Below, piece after piece: positions 1 to 8,928 of a stretch of DNA of 64,000 nt. Under the pieces are notes generated by a model. It searched no databases. It was given only the letters and a program-made list of their open reading frames with translations, and was not told where the DNA came from. This stretch comes from Leucobacter sp. G161 (GTDB lineage: Bacteria > Actinomycetota > Actinomycetes > Actinomycetales > Microbacteriaceae). The stretch's first letter is position 1; each line of letters opens with the position of its first letter. The stretch is from positions 37,620 through 101,619 of the forward strand of contig NZ_LOHP01000063.1 of assembly GCF_001482305.1 (NCBI RefSeq), in the 5' to 3' direction. The position numbers and the translations under genes are program-made.

Positions 1-904
1 TCGGGTACTCGTCGCGGTACGAGGCGACGGTCGACATGACCTGCGCTGAGGAAGGGTCCATACGAATTTTCCCGTCCCAATCGAGGTGCAAGAAGCCGAA
101 CTGCGGGTCGACGCCAGCGCCGAGCACCGCGAGATCGAGCTCGTAGCGGTCGCGGATCGCCGGCCAGTAGGCGACGCTCGCGCCGCCGAGCGGGTGCGCT
201 GCGAAGCGCAGACCGGAGTCGCGGATCGCTGCCACATTGATGACGTTCGCGAGCCCCTCGACGTAGGCGCCGAGGAAGTCGTAGGCGCCCGGGGTTGCCG
301 GGGCGGGCGACTCGTGGTGCGCGAGCTCGCGCCAGGCGCCGCTCTCGAGCAGCTCGTTCGCACGGGCAGCGATCCGCCCGGTGACATCGCTGTCGGCGGG
401 GCCACCGTGCGGCGGGTTGTACTTGATGCCGCCGTCAGCGGGCGGGTTATGGCTCGGGGTGACGATGATGCCGTCGGCGCGCTCCGGGTCGTCGTGTGCG
501 CGACCACGGTTATGGGTGAGGATCGCGTGGCTCAGCGCGGGCGTCGGCACGAAGGCCTCGTCACCGCTGCCCGCGTTTGCGAGCACGTGCACGCCAGCGG
601 CCGCGAGTACCTCGATCGCCGTGTGCTCGGCCGGGCCGGAGAGGGCGTGCGTGTCAGCGCCAATGAACAGCGGGCCGCGGATCCCGGCTGCGGCACGGTG
701 CTCGGCGATTGCGGCGGCGATGGCCGCGATGTGCGCTTCGTTGAACGAAGCGGTGAGGGCTGAGCCGCGGTGTCCGGAGGTGCCGAAGACGACGCGCTGG
801 ACGGCGACGTTGGGGTCTGGCACGAGCTCCGAGTAGGCGCGGGTGAGGGCCGCCACATCGATGAGATCTTCGGGGCGGGGAAGCAAACCAGCGCGAACGT
901 CCAT
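1..904 (-). CDS. pgm: Phosphoglucomutase, alpha-D-glucose-phosphate specific (5' part; runs off the window)
   Basis: Interconverts glucose 1-phosphate and glucose 6-phosphate in the cytoplasm, feeding glycogen and cell-wall sugar nucleotides. About 301 N-terminal residues are present and the C-terminal part lies beyond base 1. The family-typical FGTSGHRGSA stretch sits at residues 40-49. The phosphoserine loop TPSHNP is at 149-154, with the catalytic Ser near 151, followed by GGIKYN. Start ATG at 904 gives MDVRAGLLPRPED, a usual Pgm N-terminus. It is divergent from the HAD phosphatase gene across about 65 bp. The GTSGHRG signature favours the glucose-specific Pgm type over phosphomannomutase. 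Confidence 0.93.
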   Translation of the reverse strand, partial: MDVRAGLLPRPEDLIDVAALTRAYSELVPDPNVAVQRVVFGTSGHRGSALTASFNEAHIAAIAAAIAEHRAAAGIRGPLFIGADTHALSGPAEHTAIEVLAAAGVHVLANAGSGDEAFVPTPALSHAILTHNRGRAHDDPERADGIIVTPSHNPPADGGIKYNPPHGGPADSDVTGRIAARANELLESGAWRELAHHESPAPATPGAYDFLGAYVEGLANVINVAAIRDSGLRFAAHPLGGASVAYWPAIRDRYELDLAVLGAGVDPQFGFLHLDWDGKIRMDPSSAQVMSTVASYRDEYP

Positions 905-969
905 ACCCCTCAGTCTGCCAGGGCCGGGACGCTACGTCTCGTTTACCTACTACGAGTAGTCTGTGAGGC

Positions 970-1754
970 ATGAGCGAGATGCAGCAGGGCCGTCCGTCAA
1001 TTGAGTGCTGGCTGACCGATATGGACGGAGTGCTCGTGCACGAAAACCGTGCCATTCCCGGGGCTGCCGAGCTGATCGCGCAGTGGGAGGCGAAGGACCA
1101 GCCGTACCTCGTGCTCACGAACAACTCGATTTTCACCGCCCGCGACCTGTCTGCGAGGCTCGCGGCGAGCGGCATCAGGTGCCGGAGGATCGGATCTGGA
1201 CGAGCGCGCTCGCGACGGCCGCCTTCCTCAAGCAGCAGAAGCCAGGCGGATCGGCGTTCGTGCTCGGCGAGGCGGGGATCCTCACGGCGCTGCACGACGC
1301 CGGCTACGTCATGACCGAGACGAACCCTGACTACGTGGTTGTCGGTGAGACCCGCAACTATTCGTTCGACGCGATCACGAAGGCGATCCGGCTCATCAAT
1401 AACGGTGCCCGCTTCATCTCGACGAACCCGGACGCGACGGGCCCGAGCCCCGACGGGGTGCTGCCCGCGACCGGTGCGATCAACGCACTCATCACGAAGG
1501 TCACCGGCAAGGAGCCGTACATTGTTGGCAAGCCGAACCCGATGATGTTCCGCTCGGCGATGAACAAGATCGGCGCGCACTCGCACAACACCGGCATGAT
1601 CGGCGACCGGATGGACACCGACATTGTCGCGGGCATGGAGGCTGGCCTGCACACGGTGCTCGTGATGACCGGCATCGCCGACCAGGCAGAGATCGAGAAG
1701 TTCCCGTTCCGGCCGGTCGAGGTGCTCGGCTCGGTGGCTGAGCTGCTCGACTAG
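970..1754 (+). pseudogene. HAD-IIA (NagD-like) sugar phosphatase, split by a single-base frameshift
   Basis: Two overlapping frames together encode one HAD hydrolase of about 260 residues. The first frame (from ATG 970) carries the nucleophile motif LTDMDGVL with Asp17 and Asp19, plus LVLTNNS, and is good up to AASGI at 1176. From 1179 the protein continues in the next frame as VPEDRIWTSALATA, then VGKPNP and the metal-binding GDRMDTDIVAGM. It ends at 1754. One base appears to be missing at about 1177-1178 (ATC-AG-GTG). All motifs are otherwise intact, so this is either a very recent inactivation or a sequencing error. Family role: cytoplasmic dephosphorylation of small phosphorylated metabolites. 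Confidence 0.85.
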
Positions 1755-1777
1755 CCGAAACGGGTCTCCCGCTCGGG

Positions 1778-3289
1778 CTACGCCCCGATCTTGCGGTAGC
1801 GCTCGAACCGGCGCGACCGGCGGTGCGGTGCGCGCTGCAACTGCAGCGTAGCGAGCTCCTGCGAGATCGCATCGCCCATCCGTGCGCAGAACTCGCGCGC
1901 CTCGTCGGTTGCGTCTGGCAGCTCCGCGACGACGCGATCCACGATCCCGTTCGCGAGCAGCTTGCCCGAGGCGACGCCCTGCTGCTCGGCGAGTTCGGCG
2001 GCGTGCGCGATGTCGCGGTAGACGATCGCTGAAGCGCCCTCGGGCGGCAGCGGCGACAGCCAGGCGTGCTCGGCTGCGATCGTGCGATCGGCCGGCAGGA
2101 TCGCGAGCGCCCCACCACCGGTGCCTTCGCCGAGGATCACGGAGAGCGTTGCGCCGCGGTGCGTGGTGAGGTCGGCGAGGCAGTGCGCGATCTCGCGGGC
2201 GAGCCCACCCTCCTCAGCGTCCTGGGAGAGCGCGGCGCCCGGCGTATCGATGACGGTAACGAGCGGGAGCCGCAGTTCCTCGGCAAGGTGCATCGCCCGG
2301 CGTGCGGCTCGCAGTGCGCCCGGCCCGAGGGGCGCGTGCGAGCGCTGCGCGCGCCGATCCTGCCCGACGACGACAGCCGGCACCCCGCCGAAGCGGGCGA
2401 GGCAGAGGGACAACCCGGGGTCGCGCTCGCCCTGGCCGGTACCCGACAGCGGCACCACGTCGGTCGCGGCGAAACGGAGTAGTTCACGAAGCCCCGGCCG
2501 ACGGGGGTTGCGCGACCGGGTCACCGAATCCCAGGTGTCGGCCGACCCACGATGCAGGTCGTCGGCGGTGCCAGGGTTCGCGGCACGGGCGACGAGGTCC
2601 GCGTGGGTTGGCGGTTCGAGCAGCCGGAGTGTGCGCGAGATGACGTCCCTGAGGCCCTCCGGCGGCAGCACGCCGTCGATGATGCCGTGATGCGCGAGGT
2701 TCTCGGCCGACTGGACGCCCTCCGGAAACGGCTCGTCGTAGAGCGCCTCGTAGACGCGCGGCCCGAGGAAGCCGACCAGTGCGCCCGGCTCGGCGACGGT
2801 GACCTGTCCGAGCGAGCCGAAGGAGGCGAGGGCCCCGCCCGTTGACGGGTGCCTGAGGTAGGTGAAGTACGGCAGGCCCTCGGCCTGGTGCACCGCGACC
2901 GCGGCCGCGATCTTCACCATGGCGACGAACGCGAGCGTGCCCTCCTGCATGCGGGTGCCGCCCGATGCGGTGGATGCGAGCACGGGGAGCCCCTCCGAAG
3001 TGGCACGCTCCATGGCCCGCACGAAGCGTTCTGCTGCGGCGAGCCCGACGGAACCCGCGAGGAACCGGAACTCGCAGGCAATGAGCGCGACGCGGCGGCC
3101 ATCGATGAGGGCCTCGCCCGACACGATTGACTCGTCGACGCCCGATTTCTCGGCGGCCGCCGCGAGCTCGGCGAGGTACTCGGGGTTCGCGAGCGGCTGC
3201 TCGGGCGGCGTATCCCACGACTGGAAGCTCTGTGGGTCGGCAACGAGCTCGATGAGTTCGGCGGCGCTGTAGCGGCGGGTCGCGGTCAT
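1778..3289 (-). CDS. AccD/AccA-type acyl-CoA carboxyltransferase (fused beta-alpha)
   Basis: A 503-residue carboxyltransferase of the crotonase-like fold. The N-terminal half carries the beta-type motif ASGGTRMQEG. The C-terminal half carries alpha-type motifs TPGAALSQDAEEGG and GEGTGGGALAI. The family transfers carboxyl from carboxybiotin to an acyl-CoA. No CxxC zinc ribbon is visible at the N-terminus, unlike E. coli AccD. Start ATG 3289 overlaps the upstream stop as ATGA, and GGAGG lies 8-9 bases before it; a longer in-frame start at 3313 has no such support. It is the last gene of the 7251-1778 operon. The acyl-CoA substrate is unknown, and no biotin carboxylase or carrier gene is next to it. 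Confidence 0.8.
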   Translation of the reverse strand: MTATRRYSAAELIELVADPQSFQSWDTPPEQPLANPEYLAELAAAAEKSGVDESIVSGEALIDGRRVALIACEFRFLAGSVGLAAAERFVRAMERATSEGLPVLASTASGGTRMQEGTLAFVAMVKIAAAVAVHQAEGLPYFTYLRHPSTGGALASFGSLGQVTVAEPGALVGFLGPRVYEALYDEPFPEGVQSAENLAHHGIIDGVLPPEGLRDVISRTLRLLEPPTHADLVARAANPGTADDLHRGSADTWDSVTRSRNPRRPGLRELLRFAATDVVPLSGTGQGERDPGLSLCLARFGGVPAVVVGQDRRAQRSHAPLGPGALRAARRAMHLAEELRLPLVTVIDTPGAALSQDAEEGGLAREIAHCLADLTTHRGATLSVILGEGTGGGALAILPADRTIAAEHAWLSPLPPEGASAIVYRDIAHAAELAEQQGVASGKLLANGIVDRVVAELPDATDEAREFCARMGDAISQELATLQLQRAPHRRSRRFERYRKIGA

Positions 3290-4509
3290 CGGACTACCTC
3301 CGTCTGCAGCCACTCGCGGATCGCGGCACCGTGCTCATCGAGCATCGGGGGCGCGTCGTGGCTGGTGCGTGCGCGCTCCTGCTCGCCGTCTGCGTCAACG
3401 TCGAAGAACCTGAGCACGGGCCCGGGCAGTGAAATCTCCCCAAGCGCCGAGTGCTCGACGTCGACGATGAGCCCCTGCGAGCGCACCTGATCCCACTCGT
3501 AGACTTCAGTGAGGTTGCGAACCTTGCCCGCGGGGATGCCCGCGGCGCTGAGTCGCGCAAGCAGCTCGGCCGCGTCGACGCTCGCGAACGCCTGTTCGAC
3601 GAATGCGATCGTTGCCTGCCGGTTCGCGACCCTGTCTGGGTTCGATTCGAGCCCGGGGGTGCGCGGATCGAGACCAAACTCAGAGCAGAAGGCCTGCCAG
3701 AGCCTGTCGTTCGCGACAGAGATCTGCACCTGGCTGTCGCGGCAGCGGAACAGGCCGTACGGCGCGATCGACGGATGATGGTTACCCTGCGCCTCCGGGG
3801 TTTGGTCCGCGACCGTGACCCGGGTGCCCTGGAACGCGTGCACGCCGATGAGTGAGGAGAGCAGTGACGCGCGGACGACGCGCCCCCTGCCGGTGGTCGC
3901 GCGCTCGTGGAGTGCTGCGAGTACGCCGACGACGCCGTGGATCCCGCCGAGGAGATCCGCAATCGGGGTGCCGACGCGCTGCGGATCGTCGGGGCCAGGC
4001 CCGGTGATCGACATCAGTCCAGCCTCACCCTGCACGATCTGGTCGTAGCCGGCTCGGCCGCCCTCCGGGCCGTCGTGGCCGAAGCCGGTGATCGACAGCT
4101 GGATGAGGCGCGGGTTGAGTTCGGCGAGCGCGGTGGTGCTGAAGCCGAGCCTGTCCATCACGCCCGTGCGGAAGTTCTCGACGAGAATGTCGGCCCGCGC
4201 GATGAGATCGGTGAGCACCGCACGCCCGTCGTCGCTCTTGAGATCGAGTGCGATCGACTCCTTGTTCCGGTTGCAGGAGAGGAAGTAGGTCGAGTAGTTT
4301 TCGCCGTCGTTGCCGGTGACGAAGGGCGGCCCCCACGAGCGCGTATCGTCGCCGGTTCCGGGGGATTCCACCTTGGTAACTCGGGCGCCGAGGTCGCCGA
4401 GCATCTGCCCAGCGTGTGGGCCCGCGAGCGCTCGGGACAGATCGACGACGAGCAGCCCGGTGAGCGGGGCGCCCTCAGGCAGCGAAGGGGGTGTTGTCGG
4501 GGGGATCAC
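3286..4509 (-). CDS. CaiB/BaiF-family (class III) CoA-transferase
   Basis: A 407-residue protein of usual class III CoA-transferase length. It opens with GLLVVDLSRALAGPHAGQML and GARVTKVE, and has the nucleotide-binding region GDDTRSWGPPF and FLSCNRNK. An Asp at the expected catalytic position sits in TPIADLLGGIHGV. These enzymes move CoA between carboxylic acids through an enzyme-bound anhydride. The GTG start at 4509 is preceded by a strong AGGAGGGAGGAG and overlaps the M20 stop by 4 bp (GTGA); longer upstream reading is antisense-like. The context suggests it activates an acid released by the upstream amidohydrolase, but that is inference. Confidence 0.85.
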   Translation of the reverse strand: MIPPTTPPSLPEGAPLTGLLVVDLSRALAGPHAGQMLGDLGARVTKVESPGTGDDTRSWGPPFVTGNDGENYSTYFLSCNRNKESIALDLKSDDGRAVLTDLIARADILVENFRTGVMDRLGFSTTALAELNPRLIQLSITGFGHDGPEGGRAGYDQIVQGEAGLMSITGPGPDDPQRVGTPIADLLGGIHGVVGVLAALHERATTGRGRVVRASLLSSLIGVHAFQGTRVTVADQTPEAQGNHHPSIAPYGLFRCRDSQVQISVANDRLWQAFCSEFGLDPRTPGLESNPDRVANRQATIAFVEQAFASVDAAELLARLSAAGIPAGKVRNLTEVYEWDQVRSQGLIVDVEHSALGEISLPGPVLRFFDVDADGEQERARTSHDAPPMLDEHGAAIREWLQTEVVR

Positions 4510-5732
4510 GGCGTGCTCCTCCCTCCTTTCGAGAGGTAGTGGCCGAGCGTGCTCACCGCGGCGCGTACGCCGGTGGTGAGGGTGGGCTCGAGGTCCGGCA
4601 GGAAGAACGGCGAGTGGTTGACTGGCGGCGCGGGATGGTCGGCGGGGTAGGCCCCGAAGAACCAATAGACGCCCGGCACGCCGATGCTGTCGGCAAGGTG
4701 GCCGAAATCCTCCGAACCCATCGCGGTCGGCATGGTCTCAACCTGGGCGTCGCCGAGCTCAGCGACGAGGGCTGCACGGACGAGCGTCGTGTGCTCCGGG
4801 TCGTTGTAGAGCCGCGGGAAGCGAGTGAGCTCATCGATCTCTGGCGCGGGCGCCGCAGAGGCCGCTGCCTCAGCGTTGACGATGCGAGTGATCGCGGCGA
4901 GCACCTGCTCGCGCACCTCGGGCGTGAGCGTTCGGATGTTCAGCGTGATCTCAGCGCTTGCAGGGATGATGTTCTCTTTCAGGCCCGCATGGAAGGTGCC
5001 GCACGTCACCACCGCCGGAGTCTGCGGGGGCAGCTCGCGCGACACGATCGTCTGGAGTCGCGTAACGATGTGCGCGCCGAGCACGATCGGGTCGATCGAG
5101 TCCTGCGGCTGTGAGCCGTGCGACTGCTTGCCGTGCAGGGTGATCCTGAGCGAATCAGCGAGCGCCATCGTCGGGCCGGAGGCGAGCCCAATGCTGCCGG
5201 CAGGCGCTGCCGGGAAGACGTGTTGTCCGAGTACGACCTGCGGTTTCGGCGCGCGATCCCAGAGGCCATCGTCGACCATCGCGACCGCACCCTCGGCAGT
5301 TTCCTCACCGGGCTGGAAGATCCACACGATCGTGCCGGCCCAGTCGCCCCGCTGCTCGGTGAACAGCTCTGCGGCGGCGAGAGCGGCCGCGACGTGGGTG
5401 TCGTGGCCACAGCCGTGCATGACGGGCACGTCGGTGCCGTCCTTCAGGGTGCCCGTCGCCGTCGAAGCGTAATCTGCCCCGGTGTCTTCCTGGATCGGGA
5501 GCCCGTCTGTGTCCGCGCGGAACCCGACAACCGGGCCGTCGCCGTTGCGGAGCACCCCGACGACGCCGGTGCCGCCGCAGCGGAAGTGCTCGATGCCGAG
5601 CTCGGTGAGCCTGGCCTCGATGAACTCGGCAGTGCGATGCTCTTGCATCGACAGCTCGGGGGTGCGATGGAGGCGCTTGTACGTCTCGTGCAGCCGGTCG
5701 AGTGCCGAGTCGGTGAGAGTGGCGGAAAGCAT
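4506..5732 (-). CDS. M20D-family amidohydrolase (hippurate/IAA-amino-acid hydrolase type)
   Basis: A 408-residue cytoplasmic metallo-amidohydrolase. Metal and catalytic signatures are present: MHGCGHDTH at about residues 100-108, GEETAEGA, GQHVFPA, and the C-terminal MGSEDFGHL. Family members hydrolyse N-acyl amino acids or related amides. ATG 5732 has AAAGGAG six bases upstream. It lies between two membrane-protein genes upstream and a CoA-transferase downstream, all leftward and tightly spaced. This suggests an import-hydrolyse-activate pathway for an acylated amino acid. The exact substrate cannot be read from sequence. Confidence 0.88.
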   Translation of the reverse strand: MLSATLTDSALDRLHETYKRLHRTPELSMQEHRTAEFIEARLTELGIEHFRCGGTGVVGVLRNGDGPVVGFRADTDGLPIQEDTGADYASTATGTLKDGTDVPVMHGCGHDTHVAAALAAAELFTEQRGDWAGTIVWIFQPGEETAEGAVAMVDDGLWDRAPKPQVVLGQHVFPAAPAGSIGLASGPTMALADSLRITLHGKQSHGSQPQDSIDPIVLGAHIVTRLQTIVSRELPPQTPAVVTCGTFHAGLKENIIPASAEITLNIRTLTPEVREQVLAAITRIVNAEAAASAAPAPEIDELTRFPRLYNDPEHTTLVRAALVAELGDAQVETMPTAMGSEDFGHLADSIGVPGVYWFFGAYPADHPAPPVNHSPFFLPDLEPTLTTGVRAAVSTLGHYLSKGGRSTP

Positions 5733-5753
5733 GGGGGACTCCTTTGGTGCTCG

Positions 5754-6485
5754 TTAGTTGACCAGCACGGCGTCGCGCTGGCTACGGTCGCGGACGAACC
5801 ACGAGATGACGATTGAGCTGATAACCGCGAGGGCGGTCGCAAAGATGGCGAGCTGCGGCACGAGCGGCACGACGACGAACTGCAGCAGCAGAGCGACGGC
5901 GATCGCCACGACTGTCGCGCGGAACTGCTTCATCGACACGATGCACTGCACGAGCACGGCGCCCATGAGCGAGGGCAGGATGTAGAGGCGGGCAACCTCG
6001 ACGAACTCGGCCGGGATGAGTGACACGAGCCATGTGCCGAGGAGACCAACGAAGACGAGCAGGCTCACGAGGTGAACGGTTGCCGCCCCGCCGATCGCCA
6101 TGACCGCGGAGATGTCGCCGCGCTTGGTTCCCGGCTTTGCGTTGATGCTTGACTGCGCGACGATCGCGGCGGGCAGGAGCTTGTTCGAAATGTTGCCGAT
6201 CATGAACGCCTGGTACATCGCGGCGGATCCGAGTACGGGGAAATAGGTGAGGGGCTCGACGATCCAGAACACCGCGAATGTGGCTGCGACGGCGGCGAAG
6301 GCGACCCAGACCATCGTTGGGGTGATGTAGAGCTCGGTGAAGAACACCAGGTAGAGCGGGCCGGCGAGCGAGAGCACAAGACCGGCGAGCATTGTGAGTG
6401 AACCGTAACGCGTGGTCTGCCGTTCGAAGAGCTGCATGGCAGCGTCGGCGGTGCTCACTGAGGGGGTGGTAGTCGTTGCAGACAT
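5754..6485 (-). CDS. Polytopic membrane protein, partner of the DUF5058-like protein
   Basis: A 243-residue hydrophobic protein with about six to seven predicted transmembrane stretches, including LTMLAGLVLSLAGPLYLVFF and MVWVAFAAVAATFAVFWIV. A polar cytoplasmic-looking loop INAKPGTKRGD falls mid-protein. I do not recognise a named family. It lies 16 bp downstream of the DUF5058-like gene and 21 bp upstream of the M20 amidohydrolase, so the two membrane proteins probably form one transporter or channel for the hydrolase's substrate. The start is supported by CAGGAG five to six bases before ATG 6485. Confidence 0.7.
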   Translation of the reverse strand: MSATTTTPSVSTADAAMQLFERQTTRYGSLTMLAGLVLSLAGPLYLVFFTELYITPTMVWVAFAAVAATFAVFWIVEPLTYFPVLGSAAMYQAFMIGNISNKLLPAAIVAQSSINAKPGTKRGDISAVMAIGGAATVHLVSLLVFVGLLGTWLVSLIPAEFVEVARLYILPSLMGAVLVQCIVSMKQFRATVVAIAVALLLQFVVVPLVPQLAIFATALAVISSIVISWFVRDRSQRDAVLVN

Positions 6486-6501
6486 GAGAACTCCTGTGAG
6501 G

Positions 6502-7251
6502 TTACGAGGCGGTGTGGATGAGGAAGGCGCAGATGAGGGCGACGATGATGGCGATGCCCAGCGCCCACTCCTTCAACCAGCGCGCCTTGAGGAGGTGGGA
6601 AGCGAAGAGGCACAGGCCCATGGTTGCTGCCGAGATCAACACGACGATCAGGTGGGTGGGTGTCTTCGCGGTCTCGGCGACCGCGAGCATCGAGAACGCG
6701 CCGATGAGGGCGGCGGTCGGGATGAGGGCCATCACTGCCGGGTTGCGCTTCGCGAGCGTGGCGCTGCCGCGCTTGAGCAGCGGGGTCATGATCAGCGTGG
6801 AGAGCATCCACATGCCGCCGGAGAGGCTCATCGCAAGGAATGCGACCGCGAAGACCTGCTGCGTGTACGAGGCAGCACCGAGTTCGGCGCCCATCGACGT
6901 GGCTGCGATGCCGGCCGATGCGGTCTCGGTCGCGGCGGAACCGATGAGGCCGATCCGCACGAGCACCGCGGGGGTGCCAAACAGCGCGAGCAGCGAGATC
7001 GCGACGATGACCACAGCAAGCGAGGGGCCAATCGAGGCAACCGCGCCAGCGCGGAACGACTCCTTGACCTCGCGCATGGGCATCTCGATGCCCGGTGCGG
7101 CCTGTTTGGCGGCGCGGACATAGAGGATGGTCTGGATGAAGATCACGGCGAAGACGCCGAGCGCGCACAGCCAGAGAATGGGGGAATTCGCGAGGGCCCA
7201 GATATCAGTCGAGGCTGGGTTAGCTGCGCGGATGAGTGAGGTGTATTGCAT
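6502..7251 (-). CDS. DUF5058-like integral membrane protein (putative transporter subunit)
   Basis: A 249-residue polytopic membrane protein. It begins with a helix SPILWLCALGVFAVIFIQTI, followed by a basic/amphipathic segment and IGPSLAVVIVAISLLALFG, a pattern I associate with the DUF5058 family from memory. Several further helices follow. The family has no established biochemical function that I know of. It is the first gene of the leftward operon. ATG 7251 is preceded by AAAGGAG at good spacing. Its neighbours (second membrane protein, M20D amidohydrolase) suggest a two-component permease for an amide or acyl-amino acid. Confidence 0.65.
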   Translation of the reverse strand: MQYTSLIRAANPASTDIWALANSPILWLCALGVFAVIFIQTILYVRAAKQAAPGIEMPMREVKESFRAGAVASIGPSLAVVIVAISLLALFGTPAVLVRIGLIGSAATETASAGIAATSMGAELGAASYTQQVFAVAFLAMSLSGGMWMLSTLIMTPLLKRGSATLAKRNPAVMALIPTAALIGAFSMLAVAETAKTPTHLIVVLISAATMGLCLFASHLLKARWLKEWALGIAIIVALICAFLIHTAS

Positions 7252-7460
7252 GCCGTGCTCCTTTGCATCTCATGCGTTGAGAGATCTACTCTCGCACTCA
7301 CCCTGAGGGACAGACGGCCCCCGGACAAGGGGCTGCGCGATGCCGCCACGGATCTGGCGAGATCCCCCATTTTCCTGCGGAAGCCTTGAATGCGCTTCTC
7401 GTGGGCAGTGAAGCGGGGGAAGCTCTCTTATAAGCACTTCAACGGCGAAAGGTCAGGCTT
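7252..7460. promoter_or_regulatory. Divergent control region between the amidohydrolase operon and the amidase gene
   Basis: This 209-bp non-coding gap separates two divergent units and must hold both promoters. A small inverted repeat GAGAG-ATCTA-CTCTC lies at 7279-7293, close to the leftward operon. A TATAAG -10-like box is at 7429-7434, about 27 bp before the amidase start. The Lrp-type regulator encoded downstream of the amidase is the obvious candidate to act here. The sites themselves are weak predictions. Confidence 0.35.
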
Positions 7461-8879
7461 ATGGACGAGATCCAGCAGTTCAGCGCAGTGGAGGTCACAC
7501 ACCTCATCCGGCGACGCGACCTCTCAGCTCGGGAGGCACTCGAGAGCCACATCGCGGCGATCGACGCACACAACGGCCCTATCAACGCCGTGATCACGAC
7601 CGACTTTGAACGGGCGACAGAGCTCGCGGCCGCGGCAGACGAGCGAACGGCACAGGGCGCCCCCACGGGGATCCTGCACGGGCTGCCCATGACCCACAAG
7701 GACACGTTCAACACCGCGGGGCTCCGATCCACACAGGGATCGAAGGCGCTCGAGCACAACGTGCCGCAGCAGGATGACCTGCAGATTGCCCGGCTCGCCG
7801 CGGCCGGCGCGATCCGCACCGGGAAGACGAACGTCCCCGAGTTCGGCGCCGGATCGCATACGTTCAATGACCTGTTCGGTACGACGACGAACCCCTACGA
7901 CCCGACGCGCTCCGCGGGCGGATCCTCCGGCGGAGTCGCCGCGGTCGTGGCCGCACGCATTCAGGCCTTCGGCGACGGCTCGGACATGGGCGGCTCCCTA
8001 CGGATCCCTGCCTCCTTCTGCAACGTGTTCGGCCTGCGTCCCTCCTACGGAGTGATCCCCATGCAGAGCGCAGCGAACGCCTACTCGTGGCTCGGGCGCT
8101 CCGGACCGATGGCACGAACGGTCGAAGACATCGCGCTGTTCATGCGCGCGAGCACCGGAGCGACGAGTCTGCCGAACCCGAGCCCGCTCACCCCTGAGGA
8201 TTTCGGAACCCCGCTGCCAGACCTCGCGGGCGTGCGCATCGGGTACAGCTTCGACTTCGGCATCGACATGCCGATCGAGCCCGAGGTGATCGAGGTGCTG
8301 CGCGCGCAGCTGCAGGTGTTCGAGGACGCCGGCGCGATCCTTGAAGAGGCGACGATCGACTTCAGTGACGCCGACGAGGTGTTCCAGGTGACGCGGGCAT
8401 ACGACTTCGCGACCGGAATCGGCCCGCTGCTCGCCGACTTCGGCGACGTCATCAAGCCCGAGGTGATCTGGAACGTGCAGAAGGGACTCGACCTCGACGG
8501 CGCGAAGATGATCTCCGCCCAGGCCGCGCGCACGCGACTTGAAGCCGGCGTGCAGCAGTTCTTCTCGAAGTACGACGCGTTCCTGAGCCCCGCCGCCCAG
8601 GTACTCCCGTTCGACGCGAGCTGGCGTTGGCCGAAGGATATCGCGGGCACGCCCGCAGAAACCTACCTCGACTGGATGCGGTCGGCGTGCGTGCTCTCGG
8701 CGACGAGCCTCCCCGTGCTCGCGATGCCGGGCGGCTTTACGCCAGCGGGGTTGCCTGTCGGCTGGCAGCTTGCCGCGAACCACTACCGCGATCCCGACCT
8801 GCTGCGCTGGGCTGCAGCTTACGAGCAGGCAACCGGGTTCGCGAAGCAGCCCCCGCAGCTCATCGCCGCCAGCCGGTAG
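7461..8879 (+). CDS. Amidase signature (AS) family amidase
   Basis: A 472-residue AS-family hydrolase that cleaves a carboxamide with a Ser-cisSer-Lys triad. Visible motifs are GLPMTHKDTFNTAG (catalytic Lys), SAGGSSGGVAAVVAA (cis-Ser region) and DMGGSLRIPASFCNVFGLRP (nucleophile region). It resembles GatA-like stand-alone amidases. No GatB or GatC is nearby, so a tRNA amidotransferase role is unlikely. GAAAGG lies eight bases before ATG 7461. It is divergent from the M20D operon and followed by an Lrp-type regulator, consistent with a small amide-utilisation locus. Confidence 0.88.
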   Translation: MDEIQQFSAVEVTHLIRRRDLSAREALESHIAAIDAHNGPINAVITTDFERATELAAAADERTAQGAPTGILHGLPMTHKDTFNTAGLRSTQGSKALEHNVPQQDDLQIARLAAAGAIRTGKTNVPEFGAGSHTFNDLFGTTTNPYDPTRSAGGSSGGVAAVVAARIQAFGDGSDMGGSLRIPASFCNVFGLRPSYGVIPMQSAANAYSWLGRSGPMARTVEDIALFMRASTGATSLPNPSPLTPEDFGTPLPDLAGVRIGYSFDFGIDMPIEPEVIEVLRAQLQVFEDAGAILEEATIDFSDADEVFQVTRAYDFATGIGPLLADFGDVIKPEVIWNVQKGLDLDGAKMISAQAARTRLEAGVQQFFSKYDAFLSPAAQVLPFDASWRWPKDIAGTPAETYLDWMRSACVLSATSLPVLAMPGGFTPAGLPVGWQLAANHYRDPDLLRWAAAYEQATGFAKQPPQLIAASR

Positions 8880-8928
8880 AATACGAGCGGCGCCTCTCGC
8901 TCGGCCGCCAGTCAGAGAGGACGCCCTG

